Positions 8,753-17,364 of a stretch of 64,000 nt of DNA are shown here, in pieces (the first letter of the stretch is position 1; every line of letters starts with the position of its first letter). The position numbers and the translations under genes are program-made. The notes under the pieces are model-generated. The model saw only the letters and a program-made list of their open reading frames with translations. It was not told the origin of the DNA and searched no databases. This DNA is from Acidobacteriota bacterium (lineage in GTDB: Bacteria > Acidobacteriota > Vicinamibacteria > Vicinamibacterales > UBA2999), in contig JACPCS010000110.1 of assembly GCA_016184455.1 (NCBI GenBank), positions 1 to 64,000 on the forward strand. The letters run 5' to 3'.

Positions 8753-9373
8753 TCACGCGGCGTCACCGCGAATCGATTTGGTGCGGCGATTCTGCCGACG
8801 CGGCTTCGTCCCGAGCAGCTCTCGTCCGAGCAGCTCGGCCTCATCGAACGTCAGTTGGCCCGTTCGCCGGCCGTCGTTAATCGCCTGGCGTATGAGAGCC
8901 GGTCCAAGATGGCTGGCGTGCGCATCCCGGATCGCGCGTGCAGCCGTCGCGACCGGCACGCCTGCGACCGTTTGCACGTCGCTGGGGTTGAGGTCAGCGT
9001 AGTGAAGCGCCAAGCGCTTGGGCACGGCACGACGAATCCGGAATTCTGTCGGCAACGTCAGATGCACCTTCGTAGAACTCGCGTCGGACAGGCCATAAAT
9101 CGCGAGAGCGGATTCGTGCGAGATCACCCCGTGCGCATCGGGCCGGCGCACCTGGGGCCACAGCGCGGCTTCCATGTACTGCCCAAGCGGCGAGATCGGG
9201 TATCGGGTAAGACGATAGACGCCGCGCGTCACTCGTTCGATGTCGCCGCGGCGGTGGAGCTGCACCAGCCGCACCTGGTGCAGGCCGGCTTCTCGCGCTT
9301 GGGCCGCGGTGAAGTAGCCTGCCTGGCCTTCAGCAAGTTCATAGAGCGTCGTGGCCCATTGGCGACGTCTCAT
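8753..9373 (-). CDS. AbiEi-family antitoxin (type IV TA), orphan
   Basis: MRRRQWATTLYELAEGQAGYFTAAQAREAGLHQVRLVQLHRRGDIERVTRGVYRLTRYP...HGVISHESALAIYGLSD...VPVATAARAIRDA. Confidence 0.85.
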   Translation of the reverse strand: MRRRQWATTLYELAEGQAGYFTAAQAREAGLHQVRLVQLHRRGDIERVTRGVYRLTRYPISPLGQYMEAALWPQVRRPDAHGVISHESALAIYGLSDASSTKVHLTLPTEFRIRRAVPKRLALHYADLNPSDVQTVAGVPVATAARAIRDAHASHLGPALIRQAINDGRRTGQLTFDEAELLGRELLGTKPRRQNRRTKSIRGDAA

Positions 9374-9385
9374 CTCCTTCTCGTT

Positions 9386-9424
9386 GTTGTCAATAATATA
9401 ATGTCCTTGCATATTATTGACAAC
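9386..9424. promoter_or_regulatory. Perfect 14-bp inverted repeat upstream of abiEi, putative operator
   Basis: GTTGTCAATAATAT (9386-9399), 11-bp spacer, ATATTATTGACAAC (9411-9424). Confidence 0.75.
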
Positions 9425-9434
9425 GCCGAGGCAT

Positions 9435-9553
9435 ATCACGTACAGGTGATTCATCGTCGCTAATATCACTTAATAGTGATATGCTGCGGCATGGTCAAGC
9501 CCAGCCAATCACTTCACCGTGATAAACGCACACTTCAATCACCTATCCGTGAT
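9435..9553. promoter_or_regulatory. Array of four ATCAC-N6-GTGAT operators of hipBA
   Basis: 9435-9450, 9465-9480, 9508-9523, 9538-9553; all with 6-bp spacer; site 2 extends to a perfect ATATCACT-TAAT-AGTGATAT. Confidence 0.8.
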
Positions 9554-9937
9554 ACGCCGTTGACGATATCCGATGTGCTGCGCGAAGCGCGTCTGCGGAA
9601 GCAGCTCAGCCAACAAAAATTGGCCGGGAAGCTGGGCCTGCGACAGCGACAAATCTCCGATCTCGAGCGCGGAGCCATCGACGCCCGACTCTCGACCATT
9701 CACAACGTGGCGAGAGCGCTCGACCTCGAGCTGATGCTCGTCCCGCGCCATCTCATTTCCGCTGTCGAAGCCCTTCAGCGCGCCGGAAGTGACGCCGGCA
9801 AGCGGCCGCTGTATGCCCTTGAGGACGAAACAGATGCTGCTCGCGACGAGCCGTCACACGTCGAAGTTGGCGACACTCGCGAATTCGGCGGTTCGACCGA
9901 ACACCCTCCTCATTCACGTAAGGGGTCGCAACGATGA
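9491..9937 (+). CDS. hipB: HipB-like XRE antitoxin
   Basis: LTISDVLREARLRKQLSQQKLAGKLGLRQRQISDLERGAIDARLSTIHNVARALDLELMLVPR; directly upstream of hipA; start uncertain (9476, 9491 or TTG 9560). Confidence 0.88.
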   Translation: MVKPSQSLHRDKRTLQSPIRDTPLTISDVLREARLRKQLSQQKLAGKLGLRQRQISDLERGAIDARLSTIHNVARALDLELMLVPRHLISAVEALQRAGSDAGKRPLYALEDETDAARDEPSHVEVGDTREFGGSTEHPPHSRKGSQR

Positions 9938-11169
9938 CTTCGGCTGCGGCGCGCGACCGCAACCCAGTCCAGACGCTCGAAGTCCGCCTGGGCGAGACAC
10001 GAGTTGGCGCGCTCACGCACCTCGGTAACGAAGCCTTGATTTTTACGTTCGACCCAACGTACATCGAGGCCAGCAGCGATCGTCCAACGCTCAGTCTCAG
10101 TTTCAAAGCCGCCGCCGGCGATCTTGCCGAGCAGACGCGCCCGACGCGCGTTCGATTGCCGCCCTTCTTTTCGAATCTGCTGCCGGAAGGGCACCTCCGC
10201 GAGTACCTGGCAGTACGAGGCGGCATCCACCCGGACCGTGAGTTCTTTCTCATTTGGCTGCTCGGCGCCGACCTGCCCGGCGCGATAGAAATCCGCTCAC
10301 CAGATGGCGCCACGCCTCCGGCGGGAGATGAAACCCTGCCCGCTGACCAAAGGCAAGACCAAGCGTTCCGGTTTTCACTAGCTGGCGTTCAACTCAAATT
10401 CTCGGCACTCATGGAGACGTCGAAAGGATTGACGTTGCCGGTCGGTGGCGTCGGCGGCGATTGGATCGTGAAGCTGCCTTCGCCACGGTTCGAGGCCGTA
10501 CCGGAAAACGAATACGCGATGATGACGCTCGCCAAAGCGGTTGGTATCGATGTCCCGGAGGTGCGCCTCGTCGCCACGAAAGACATTGGGCGGCTGCCGC
10601 AGGATCTGCCCGAGGCGTTCGGCCAGAGCCTCGCCGTGCGTCGCTTTGATCGACCACGTGCGGACGAGCGCGTCCACATTGAGGATTTCGCGCAGGTGTT
10701 TGGCGTCTATCCGGAGAACAAGTACCGGAGGGCGAGTTACGGCAGCATCGCTCGCGTTCTCTGGCTCGAAGCGGGAGAGGACGCCATCACCGAATACACT
10801 CGACGCCTCGTGTTCAACGTTCTGATCGGCAATGCCGACGCGCATCTGAAAAACTGGTCGCTCATCTATCCGGATCGGCGTACGCCACAGCTGGCGCCGG
10901 CGTACGATCTCGTCGGCACCGTTCCGTACATTCCTGCGGATCGCCTGGCGTTGTCACTCGGCGACACGAAAGAGTTCGCCGACGTCGATCTCGATCGGTT
11001 CCGCCGATTTGCTGAAAAGGCGGGACTGCCCGTCCGGCTCGTGGTGCAGACAGCACGACAGACGGCCGAACGGGTGCGCGATCTTTGGCCCGCTCACGAG
11101 CCGCTACGGGCGCTTCCCGACTGGATTCGCGAAGCGGTTGCAGCCCACCTGACATCGGTGCCGCTGTAG
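9934..11169 (+). CDS. hipA: HipA-family Ser/Thr kinase toxin
   Basis: SLAGVQLKFSAL...GGVGGDWIVKLPS...NEYAMMTLAKAVGIDVPEVRL...RFDR...NVLIGNADAHLKNWSLIYPD..PQLAPAYDLV; ATGA overlap with hipB. Confidence 0.95.
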   Translation: MTSAAARDRNPVQTLEVRLGETRVGALTHLGNEALIFTFDPTYIEASSDRPTLSLSFKAAAGDLAEQTRPTRVRLPPFFSNLLPEGHLREYLAVRGGIHPDREFFLIWLLGADLPGAIEIRSPDGATPPAGDETLPADQRQDQAFRFSLAGVQLKFSALMETSKGLTLPVGGVGGDWIVKLPSPRFEAVPENEYAMMTLAKAVGIDVPEVRLVATKDIGRLPQDLPEAFGQSLAVRRFDRPRADERVHIEDFAQVFGVYPENKYRRASYGSIARVLWLEAGEDAITEYTRRLVFNVLIGNADAHLKNWSLIYPDRRTPQLAPAYDLVGTVPYIPADRLALSLGDTKEFADVDLDRFRRFAEKAGLPVRLVVQTARQTAERVRDLWPAHEPLRALPDWIREAVAAHLTSVPL

Positions 11170-11459
11170 CGAGTCATTGCCGTCCAACGAACTTGCGTTC
11201 GCGGGAGATCCACCGCATCAATGCGCCACCGGCGCGCTTCAGTCCACCAACGCTCGCCGCGCTCGAATTGCTGGTCGCTGACCGGCCACAAGGCCCTCAT
11301 CACTCAACTCGTACACACAAGGTGTCCCACCTCGCGTGACCACGTAGCCACGAGGATCACGGTCTGTTCGGATTGACGCGCGTGTTCGTTTGTGCAGTAC
11401 GTGCGGCCATTCGACCCGAGCGGGTCCGTCCGGCGTCGGCACGCCGCCGGGTGTCGGAG

Positions 11460-12515
11460 ATGAAGACACCTACGTTCGCATGTACTGCCGCCTTTGCCGC
11501 TCTTGCGCTCATGTTGCTGCTCCGGGCGCAAGCCTCTGGACAGGTGCCTGGACCCCAACTTGGCGAGCCTGCACTGCGGCCTGTTCCACAGGCTCCGGTG
11601 CCCCAACAACGCCAGGAACCATCGGCGCGTGTCGGGCCTCTCGCGTCCGCCAAACCGGCCGACGAGAGCGGAGCCGCCCCAGGCGCGGCCGAGTTGCGCG
11701 GCGACGCGGCGTCGCGTGAGGGAAAGCTGTCGTACGCGCTTGAACAGTACTTGGACGCACTCAAGCCGCCGCCCTTTCCATTGGCGCGGAGCATCTACAC
11801 GGGACCGCCGCCGCGGCCACAGCCTCCGTTCTGGAACGCAGACGACCAGCGTCGACACCGCGTCATGGAGAAAGCCATCGCGGTGACTCAACGGATGCCG
11901 TCACCACCCGAAATACCGGAAGCGGCGCGGCGCGCGATGCGCAGTGGCGACACGATCGTTCACTCGGCAACCAGCCTTCAGGACTTCGATCGTGCTCTCG
12001 ATGATTTCGTGAGCGCAGCGGAGGTCGCGCCGTGGTGGCCGCGCGCGCTCTGGGGAGCGTCGGTTCTGGCCGAGCAGCTGGGCAACTACACGACCGCTCT
12101 CAACTATTTGAAGTTGTATCAGCTCGCTGCGCCCGACAGAAACGACCAGGAAGTCCGCGCGAGGCGAGCTGGAACGAAAGCGGATGTCGTCATGAGCCGC
12201 CCGCTGATCGTCGTCGGCGTGTTGGTCGTCGGCGCAGGCACCAGCGCCCCGGCCTCGGTTGATGCGCAGACGAGAGACATCTCCGTCCATTGTGAGTGCC
12301 CACAACATCCGGAACGGAGTGGGGACTATCCACCTGGTACGATCTGCGCGACGATCTGCGTCGATCCTCCGCGTACGTCCCCGGGTCCTGCACCGCCGCC
12401 GCCGACTCCTGCACCGCCGCCGACAACGCCGAGGTTCGACGACCGCAGAGCGGACCTCCTGAGAAGGCTCGATCGCGACGGCAGTGTCCCTGCGCCGCCG
12501 ATTCCTCACGGCTGA
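11460..12515 (+). CDS. Secreted TPR-containing hypothetical protein with Pro-rich C-terminus
   Basis: Signal-like MKTPTFACTAAFAALALMLLLRAQASG; FDRALDDFVSAAEVAPWWPRALWGASVLAEQLGNYTTALNYLKLYQLAAP. Confidence 0.6.
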   Translation: MKTPTFACTAAFAALALMLLLRAQASGQVPGPQLGEPALRPVPQAPVPQQRQEPSARVGPLASAKPADESGAAPGAAELRGDAASREGKLSYALEQYLDALKPPPFPLARSIYTGPPPRPQPPFWNADDQRRHRVMEKAIAVTQRMPSPPEIPEAARRAMRSGDTIVHSATSLQDFDRALDDFVSAAEVAPWWPRALWGASVLAEQLGNYTTALNYLKLYQLAAPDRNDQEVRARRAGTKADVVMSRPLIVVGVLVVGAGTSAPASVDAQTRDISVHCECPQHPERSGDYPPGTICATICVDPPRTSPGPAPPPPTPAPPPTTPRFDDRRADLLRRLDRDGSVPAPPIPHG

Positions 12516-13630
12516 ATGATCTGGCGGTACTTCGCCGCGATCTCAGCCGGGGTCGCCAGCACCTCGCGCAGGATCTGCTGCATCTCCGGCGCCGCCTTCG
12601 GCTGGAAGTCGAGCCGCAGGGCCGCGGCTTCGGCCAGGAACGCCGGATCGCGGTAGGCGGCCGCGAGCGCTTGGCGCATCACCCGCACGCGAGGCTCGTC
12701 CACGCCCGGCGGCAGGGTGAACGGTTTGGACATCGCGCTCGGCGCATCGAGCAGCCGCAGCAGCACTCGGCTCGTCTGGTCTCGGGCGAACTCGAGGGCC
12801 AGCGGCACGTTCGGCAGATCGCGGTGCCGAGCGGTCCCGTTCTGCACGAAGACCTGCACGTACCCGTCCCGAAGCCACTCGGTGGATGCCGATCGGATGG
12901 ATTCCCACCCGAGACACATGCCGTGCACCTCTCCCCGCTCGAGACCTACCCGCACGTCGTTCGTCGTCGAGTAGCCGCCGACCGTTCGAATGTTCGCACC
13001 CGTCGCTTCCGCCAGCACGCGCGGCGCGTCGTAGCTGTTGGAGCCAGGGGCCGTGCCCCCGACCGCCAACGGCTCGGTACGGCCGATGAGGTCGCGAAAC
13101 GCCGTCACCGGTGCGTCCGAGCGAACGATGCAGACGTTGGGGTCGTCGTAGGAGCTGCCCAACCAGTTGAACTGCCGGACGTCGAACCGCACGCCTTCGG
13201 CGCCGGTGAGCTGGTTCATCACCTGCGCTTCGTGGAAGAGCCCGATCGCCGTGCCGTCCTTCGGCGCCGCGTTGAAGACGTGGTTCGCCGCCACCAGGCC
13301 CCCGCCGCCCGGCATGTTGACGACGATGACCGTCGGCGTGCCCGGGATGTGCCTGCCGATGTGGCGCGCCACCAGGCGGGCGGTCGTATCGAAGCCGCCG
13401 CCCGCTCCCGACCCGACAATGATGCTGACGGTCTTTCTCGCGTAGAACGCTGCCGCAGCCGCTCCCTCGTCAGCGGTGAGCGTGGGTGCGGCGTCCGGAA
13501 CCGGCACGGCGAGAGGCGTTGCCTCGGCACCCGACGTCGTCGCGGCCCGGTCGTCAGGGGAGGAGGATCCACACGCCGCCAGCAACAACGCCGTCGACAG
13601 AACCACCCAGGCGCCGCGCTGCCGGAGCAT
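12506..13630 (-). CDS. Bug/TctC-family tripartite tricarboxylate substrate-binding lipoprotein
   Basis: MLRQRGAWVVLSTALLLAACGSSS (lipobox); KTVSIIVGSGAGGGFDTTARLVARHIGRHIPGTPTVIVVNMPGGGGLVAANHVFNAAPKDG. Confidence 0.9.
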   Translation of the reverse strand: MLRQRGAWVVLSTALLLAACGSSSPDDRAATTSGAEATPLAVPVPDAAPTLTADEGAAAAAFYARKTVSIIVGSGAGGGFDTTARLVARHIGRHIPGTPTVIVVNMPGGGGLVAANHVFNAAPKDGTAIGLFHEAQVMNQLTGAEGVRFDVRQFNWLGSSYDDPNVCIVRSDAPVTAFRDLIGRTEPLAVGGTAPGSNSYDAPRVLAEATGANIRTVGGYSTTNDVRVGLERGEVHGMCLGWESIRSASTEWLRDGYVQVFVQNGTARHRDLPNVPLALEFARDQTSRVLLRLLDAPSAMSKPFTLPPGVDEPRVRVMRQALAAAYRDPAFLAEAAALRLDFQPKAAPEMQQILREVLATPAEIAAKYRQIIQP

Positions 13631-13652
13631 CTGGATCGAATGCTGTGTGCGT

Positions 13653-14606
13653 TCAGGCCTGGTTGGCGGCGCGATCGCGAGGCACGGGCTGTGCGCCACA
13701 CGCACTGAGGCGGCCATCGACGATCGTCTCGAAACGGCTCTCCGGCGACAACAGGCCCCAGCCGACCATCCACTCATAGATGCGGTCGTACTCCTCGGGC
13801 GTGTACGCTCGGGGATAGACGTATCGGAATCTGCCGAGATAGAAATCTTTCGCGTTGAGCTCGGCGATCTCCTTCGGCACCTCTCTGATCAGATACTTCA
13901 GGTAAGGCGTGATGCTTTCGTTGATGCTGTCGACGGCTCTGCGGATCGCGCGATCGACGCCGGCGTAGCCTTCCGGGTCGAGGGATGGCACCCCCACCTC
14001 GGCGCCCTCATAGAAAGCCTCGCAGATGATCTTGTGGCCACGTTTGACGGCGACCGTGATCCACGGCTCCATGAGGGCAGCCGCGCCGATTCTGCCGTCT
14101 TCCAGAAACCGAAGCCGCTGCTTGGGGCCGCCGACGTGCCCGGGCCTGATTTCGTCCCTCTTGAGGTATCCCTCCAGCAACGCCAGCGTCACGTAGTGCG
14201 ACCCGGCGTGCATATTCACTCCGACGAGCACGTGATGGAGGTCCGCAGGCACGTGGCAGGGCGAGTCGCCTCTGACGACGATCGCTTGTGTCGCGACGGC
14301 AGCCCGTTTGGAGATCACGCGTGCACCCTGGCGGCTGTCCTGCGTCCGGCGGATCTGGCCCCACTCGCAGGCCCGGTACATGGCGTACTCGCCCGCCTCG
14401 ATCCCCTCGTGCCAGCCGTAGGATTTCACCGCCCTGTGATCCTCGATCGGCTTCTCCGGAACCTCCTTGTCCCGGTCGCGACCGGAGCCGGCGGGAATGA
14501 GCTCGACGTTCAGCCCCTCGTCGCGGAACAGGCCTCTTTCCTGGGCGACGTGATAGGGCAGCGAAAACACGGCGTTGTTGACTTCGATTTTGATCGTACG
14601 TGGCAT
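13653..14606 (-). CDS. NMT1/SsuA-like ABC transporter substrate-binding protein
   Basis: IKIEVNNAVFSLPYHVAQERGLFRDEGLNVELIPAGSG...GYLKRDEIRPG... Confidence 0.75.
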   Translation of the reverse strand: MPRTIKIEVNNAVFSLPYHVAQERGLFRDEGLNVELIPAGSGRDRDKEVPEKPIEDHRAVKSYGWHEGIEAGEYAMYRACEWGQIRRTQDSRQGARVISKRAAVATQAIVVRGDSPCHVPADLHHVLVGVNMHAGSHYVTLALLEGYLKRDEIRPGHVGGPKQRLRFLEDGRIGAAALMEPWITVAVKRGHKIICEAFYEGAEVGVPSLDPEGYAGVDRAIRRAVDSINESITPYLKYLIREVPKEIAELNAKDFYLGRFRYVYPRAYTPEEYDRIYEWMVGWGLLSPESRFETIVDGRLSACGAQPVPRDRAANQA

Positions 14607-14662
14607 GTGACTGTCGCGAGCATGATATCCCCTTCGGGACACTCGGCAACAGCCACGTCACC

Positions 14663-15319
14663 TTACTCGGGCCGGCAGCCTTCAAACTCCTCGATCGGCG
14701 GCAGTATCGGCAACTCGCGCGGCGGCACGAGGGCCGTGGCTGGCAGCGCCAGATCGAGCACGTCCACGATCAGATTGGCGTGCACGTCGACGAGCACGAG
14801 GTCGCGGCCGATGAAGCGGTACGCGAGCTCGGGTGGAAGCGTCGGCAGCATCGTCAGCGACGGCCACCGCACGGCGGAGACGCCCCAGGGCACCGGCTGG
14901 TTCACCTCCGGCTTCCATCGACCGGCATCGTCGGCCCCCTCGGGCGGCCATTCGAGCACGTCGAGCTGGTATTCGCCGTCGCGAATCGCGTTCGCGATGC
15001 GGAACCGGAAGATGTCCGCGACCGCCGGCGTGAAGAGACTGCCCTGTGCGGCCAGCGGCCGCGCATCGCGCAGCGCCACGCGGAGGTCCTCGGCGGCCAT
15101 CTCGGCCTGCTCCGGATCGGCGAACAGCGAGAGCGGCGGCCACACGCGCGCCAGCCGGCGGTGCAGCGCCACGTAATCCTGAATCGCGACCTCGAACACG
15201 GCGACCGCGCGCGCCTCGTCGGCGGGGTCGCCGACACGTCCGAACCGACAGTCGACCGGTGGAGTCATGACGAGCGGCAGGACCAGCGCCGGAATCGACA
15301 GGATGACTGGACTCAGCAT
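14663..15319 (-). CDS. Conserved secreted hypothetical protein
   Basis: MLSPVILSIPALVLPLVMTPPVDCRFGRVGDPADEARAVAVFEVAIQDYVALHRRLARVWPPL... Confidence 0.65.
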   Translation of the reverse strand: MLSPVILSIPALVLPLVMTPPVDCRFGRVGDPADEARAVAVFEVAIQDYVALHRRLARVWPPLSLFADPEQAEMAAEDLRVALRDARPLAAQGSLFTPAVADIFRFRIANAIRDGEYQLDVLEWPPEGADDAGRWKPEVNQPVPWGVSAVRWPSLTMLPTLPPELAYRFIGRDLVLVDVHANLIVDVLDLALPATALVPPRELPILPPIEEFEGCRPE

Positions 15320-15458
15320 GGGCACCTCCCGTCGAAGAACTGTCTTAACGGGGAGGCACTGTTCATGCCAGCCCGACAGTGGTGAAACACGCCAGCCGTG
15401 CGTCGCCACGGATCACCCGCGCGTGAGATTTCGGCATGCGCCGCGGGTTTTCGCGCGT

Positions 15459-15890
15459 CTACGTGCTGGTGTCGTCGATCGTCATCTGCGGGTTCCAGGC
15501 GATTTCCCACAGATGCCCGTCCGGATCCTGGAAATACCCGGCGTAACCGCCCCAGAACGTCGCAGCGGCCGGCTTCACCATCCGCGCGCCTGCGCCAGCG
15601 GCCTGCGCCATGACGCGGTCGACCTCCTCCTTGCTGCTCACGTTGTGGCCGATCGTCACCTCGGTGGCGCTTGGCGGCGACGCACGGAGACCGGTGTCGC
15701 GGGCTATGCTCGTCCGCGGCCACAGCGCGAGATGCAGGCCCGATTGCAGCTCGAAGAACACCACGGCGCCGTACTCGAACTCCTGTCCGACGATTCCGCG
15801 CGTCTTCAGGGCGAGCCCCTCTCGATAGAACGCCAGCGCCCGCTCGAGATCGTCGACGCCAAGCGTCAGGACCGTGATGCGTGGTTTCAT
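15459..15890 (-). CDS. VOC-family (glyoxalase/bleomycin resistance-like) protein
   Basis: MKPRITVLTLGVDDLERALAFYREGLALKT...VKPAAATFWGGYAGYFQDPDGHLWEIAWNP. Confidence 0.92.
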   Translation of the reverse strand: MKPRITVLTLGVDDLERALAFYREGLALKTRGIVGQEFEYGAVVFFELQSGLHLALWPRTSIARDTGLRASPPSATEVTIGHNVSSKEEVDRVMAQAAGAGARMVKPAAATFWGGYAGYFQDPDGHLWEIAWNPQMTIDDTST

Positions 15891-15900
15891 CGGTGCGCGC

Positions 15901-16989
15901 TCAGGCTCGCGCCGTCCGCCACTGACGCTCGCCGGTGCCGGTGTCCTGTTCGACCACGAACGTGAGCGTGGCGATCGCGCGGCCGTCCTCGGTCTCGGCG
16001 GTGACGCGCCAGCGCCCCGGCGCGACGTTCGCCTTCACGGCCGTGCCGCGAAATCCTTCGGCGCGGCCGCCCACGACGTTGAGCGGAATGCGATCGGTGG
16101 TCACCCAGCCGCGGCGCGGGTCGAACAGATCCCAGCGGATCAGCACGCGATGCTGGAACCCGGCCGGCGCGAACACGCGCGCGAAATAGTGCACGCGGTC
16201 GCCGCTCCGGCGCTCGAACGGCCGCGAATCGCGCCGCCACGGCGCCCAGATCGGCGGCTGCTCGTAGACGAGGCTGTAGCCGCGCGCGTCGCGGCGGACG
16301 TCGTGATAGATGCCCTGAAACTGCACCGAGAGCGGGACGGGTGGAATGAGCCGCAGCACGTACAGCACGGCGATGCACAGGAGCACCGCGCCCGCGGGCA
16401 CAAACAGCCGCCGCCGCTCGGCCCTGCGGTCCGCGCCGCGACCCGCAAGCCACGCGGTGACGCGCCAGACGACCGCCGCCGACGAGAGCAGCGACAGCAG
16501 GAAGATCCACCCTCCGATCCGCCCCAGCAGAATCGGGATGAAGTACGTCAGGAACGAGGCGACGCAGAACCCGTACAGCCCGAGGCGCAACCGGTAGCCC
16601 GCCGCGCGGACGCGCGGCAGCTCGTTGACGATCATCACCCCGACGAGCAGCATCAGGAACACAGCCGGACGCGCCGCCGTGCTGCTGCGGAAATAGAGCA
16701 CCACGTACGCGCTGAGCAGGCCGCCGTAAATGAAGTGCAGCGCCTCCAGGTTGTAGCGCCAGAACGGTGTCGCGAACCGGCCGGGCCGCCAGCGCCCTGT
16801 GAGCTCCCGGTGCTGGTATACGAGCAGCCCGGTCAGCACCGTCAGATAGCCGAGCTGGACCGCGAGGTCCGCCCAGGCGTCGATCCGCTGCATCGTGAAG
16901 AAGTCGAAGAGGAACCCGGCGACGAACGTCGCCGGCGTCGAGTGGCGGCGCAACGCACCCCACGCCTGGGCTCGCCCCCCATTACCCAT
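15901..16989 (-). CDS. Polytopic membrane protein with C-terminal DUF2914-like domain
   Basis: Several hydrophobic segments then VHYFARVFAPAGFQHRVLIRWDLFDPRRGWVTTDRIPLNVVGGRAEGFRGTAVKANVAPGRWRVTAETEDGR. Confidence 0.75.
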   Translation of the reverse strand: MGNGGRAQAWGALRRHSTPATFVAGFLFDFFTMQRIDAWADLAVQLGYLTVLTGLLVYQHRELTGRWRPGRFATPFWRYNLEALHFIYGGLLSAYVVLYFRSSTAARPAVFLMLLVGVMIVNELPRVRAAGYRLRLGLYGFCVASFLTYFIPILLGRIGGWIFLLSLLSSAAVVWRVTAWLAGRGADRRAERRRLFVPAGAVLLCIAVLYVLRLIPPVPLSVQFQGIYHDVRRDARGYSLVYEQPPIWAPWRRDSRPFERRSGDRVHYFARVFAPAGFQHRVLIRWDLFDPRRGWVTTDRIPLNVVGGRAEGFRGTAVKANVAPGRWRVTAETEDGRAIATLTFVVEQDTGTGERQWRTARA

Positions 16990-17106
16990 ATCCGCTCACC
17001 GTGCCCGCGATCGCCACTTGTGTCAACACTGCCGGAGGTGCGTGCGATGATTCTCGCCGCCCCACGCCGTCTATACGGACGAACGCTGTCGCAAAGGAGC
17101 CGAACG

Positions 17107-17333
17107 ATGCCTCGTATTACCCCGTTCCTGTGGTTCGACACCCAGGCCGAGGAGGCCGCGAACTTCTCCGTCTCCATGACAAGTTCGGCGTGTCGTGGCA
17201 GGTCAATCCCACGATTTTGGGCGAGCTGCTGAGCGACCCCGATCCGGAGAAGTCGAAGCGGGTCATGCAGGCGATGCTGAAGATGAAAAAGATCGATATC
17301 GAAGGGCTCGAGGCCGCCGCCGAGCGCGCTTGA
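17107..17333 (+). pseudogene. PhnB-like VOC gene with large internal deletion and frame change
   Basis: MPRITPFLWFDTQAEEAANF (frame 1) joined to HDKFGVSWQVNPTILGELLSDPDPEKSKRVMQAMLKMKKIDIEGLEAA (frame 3). Confidence 0.8.
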
Positions 17334-17364
17334 CTCGCTGCCGGCGATCCGTACAGTAGGGCAC

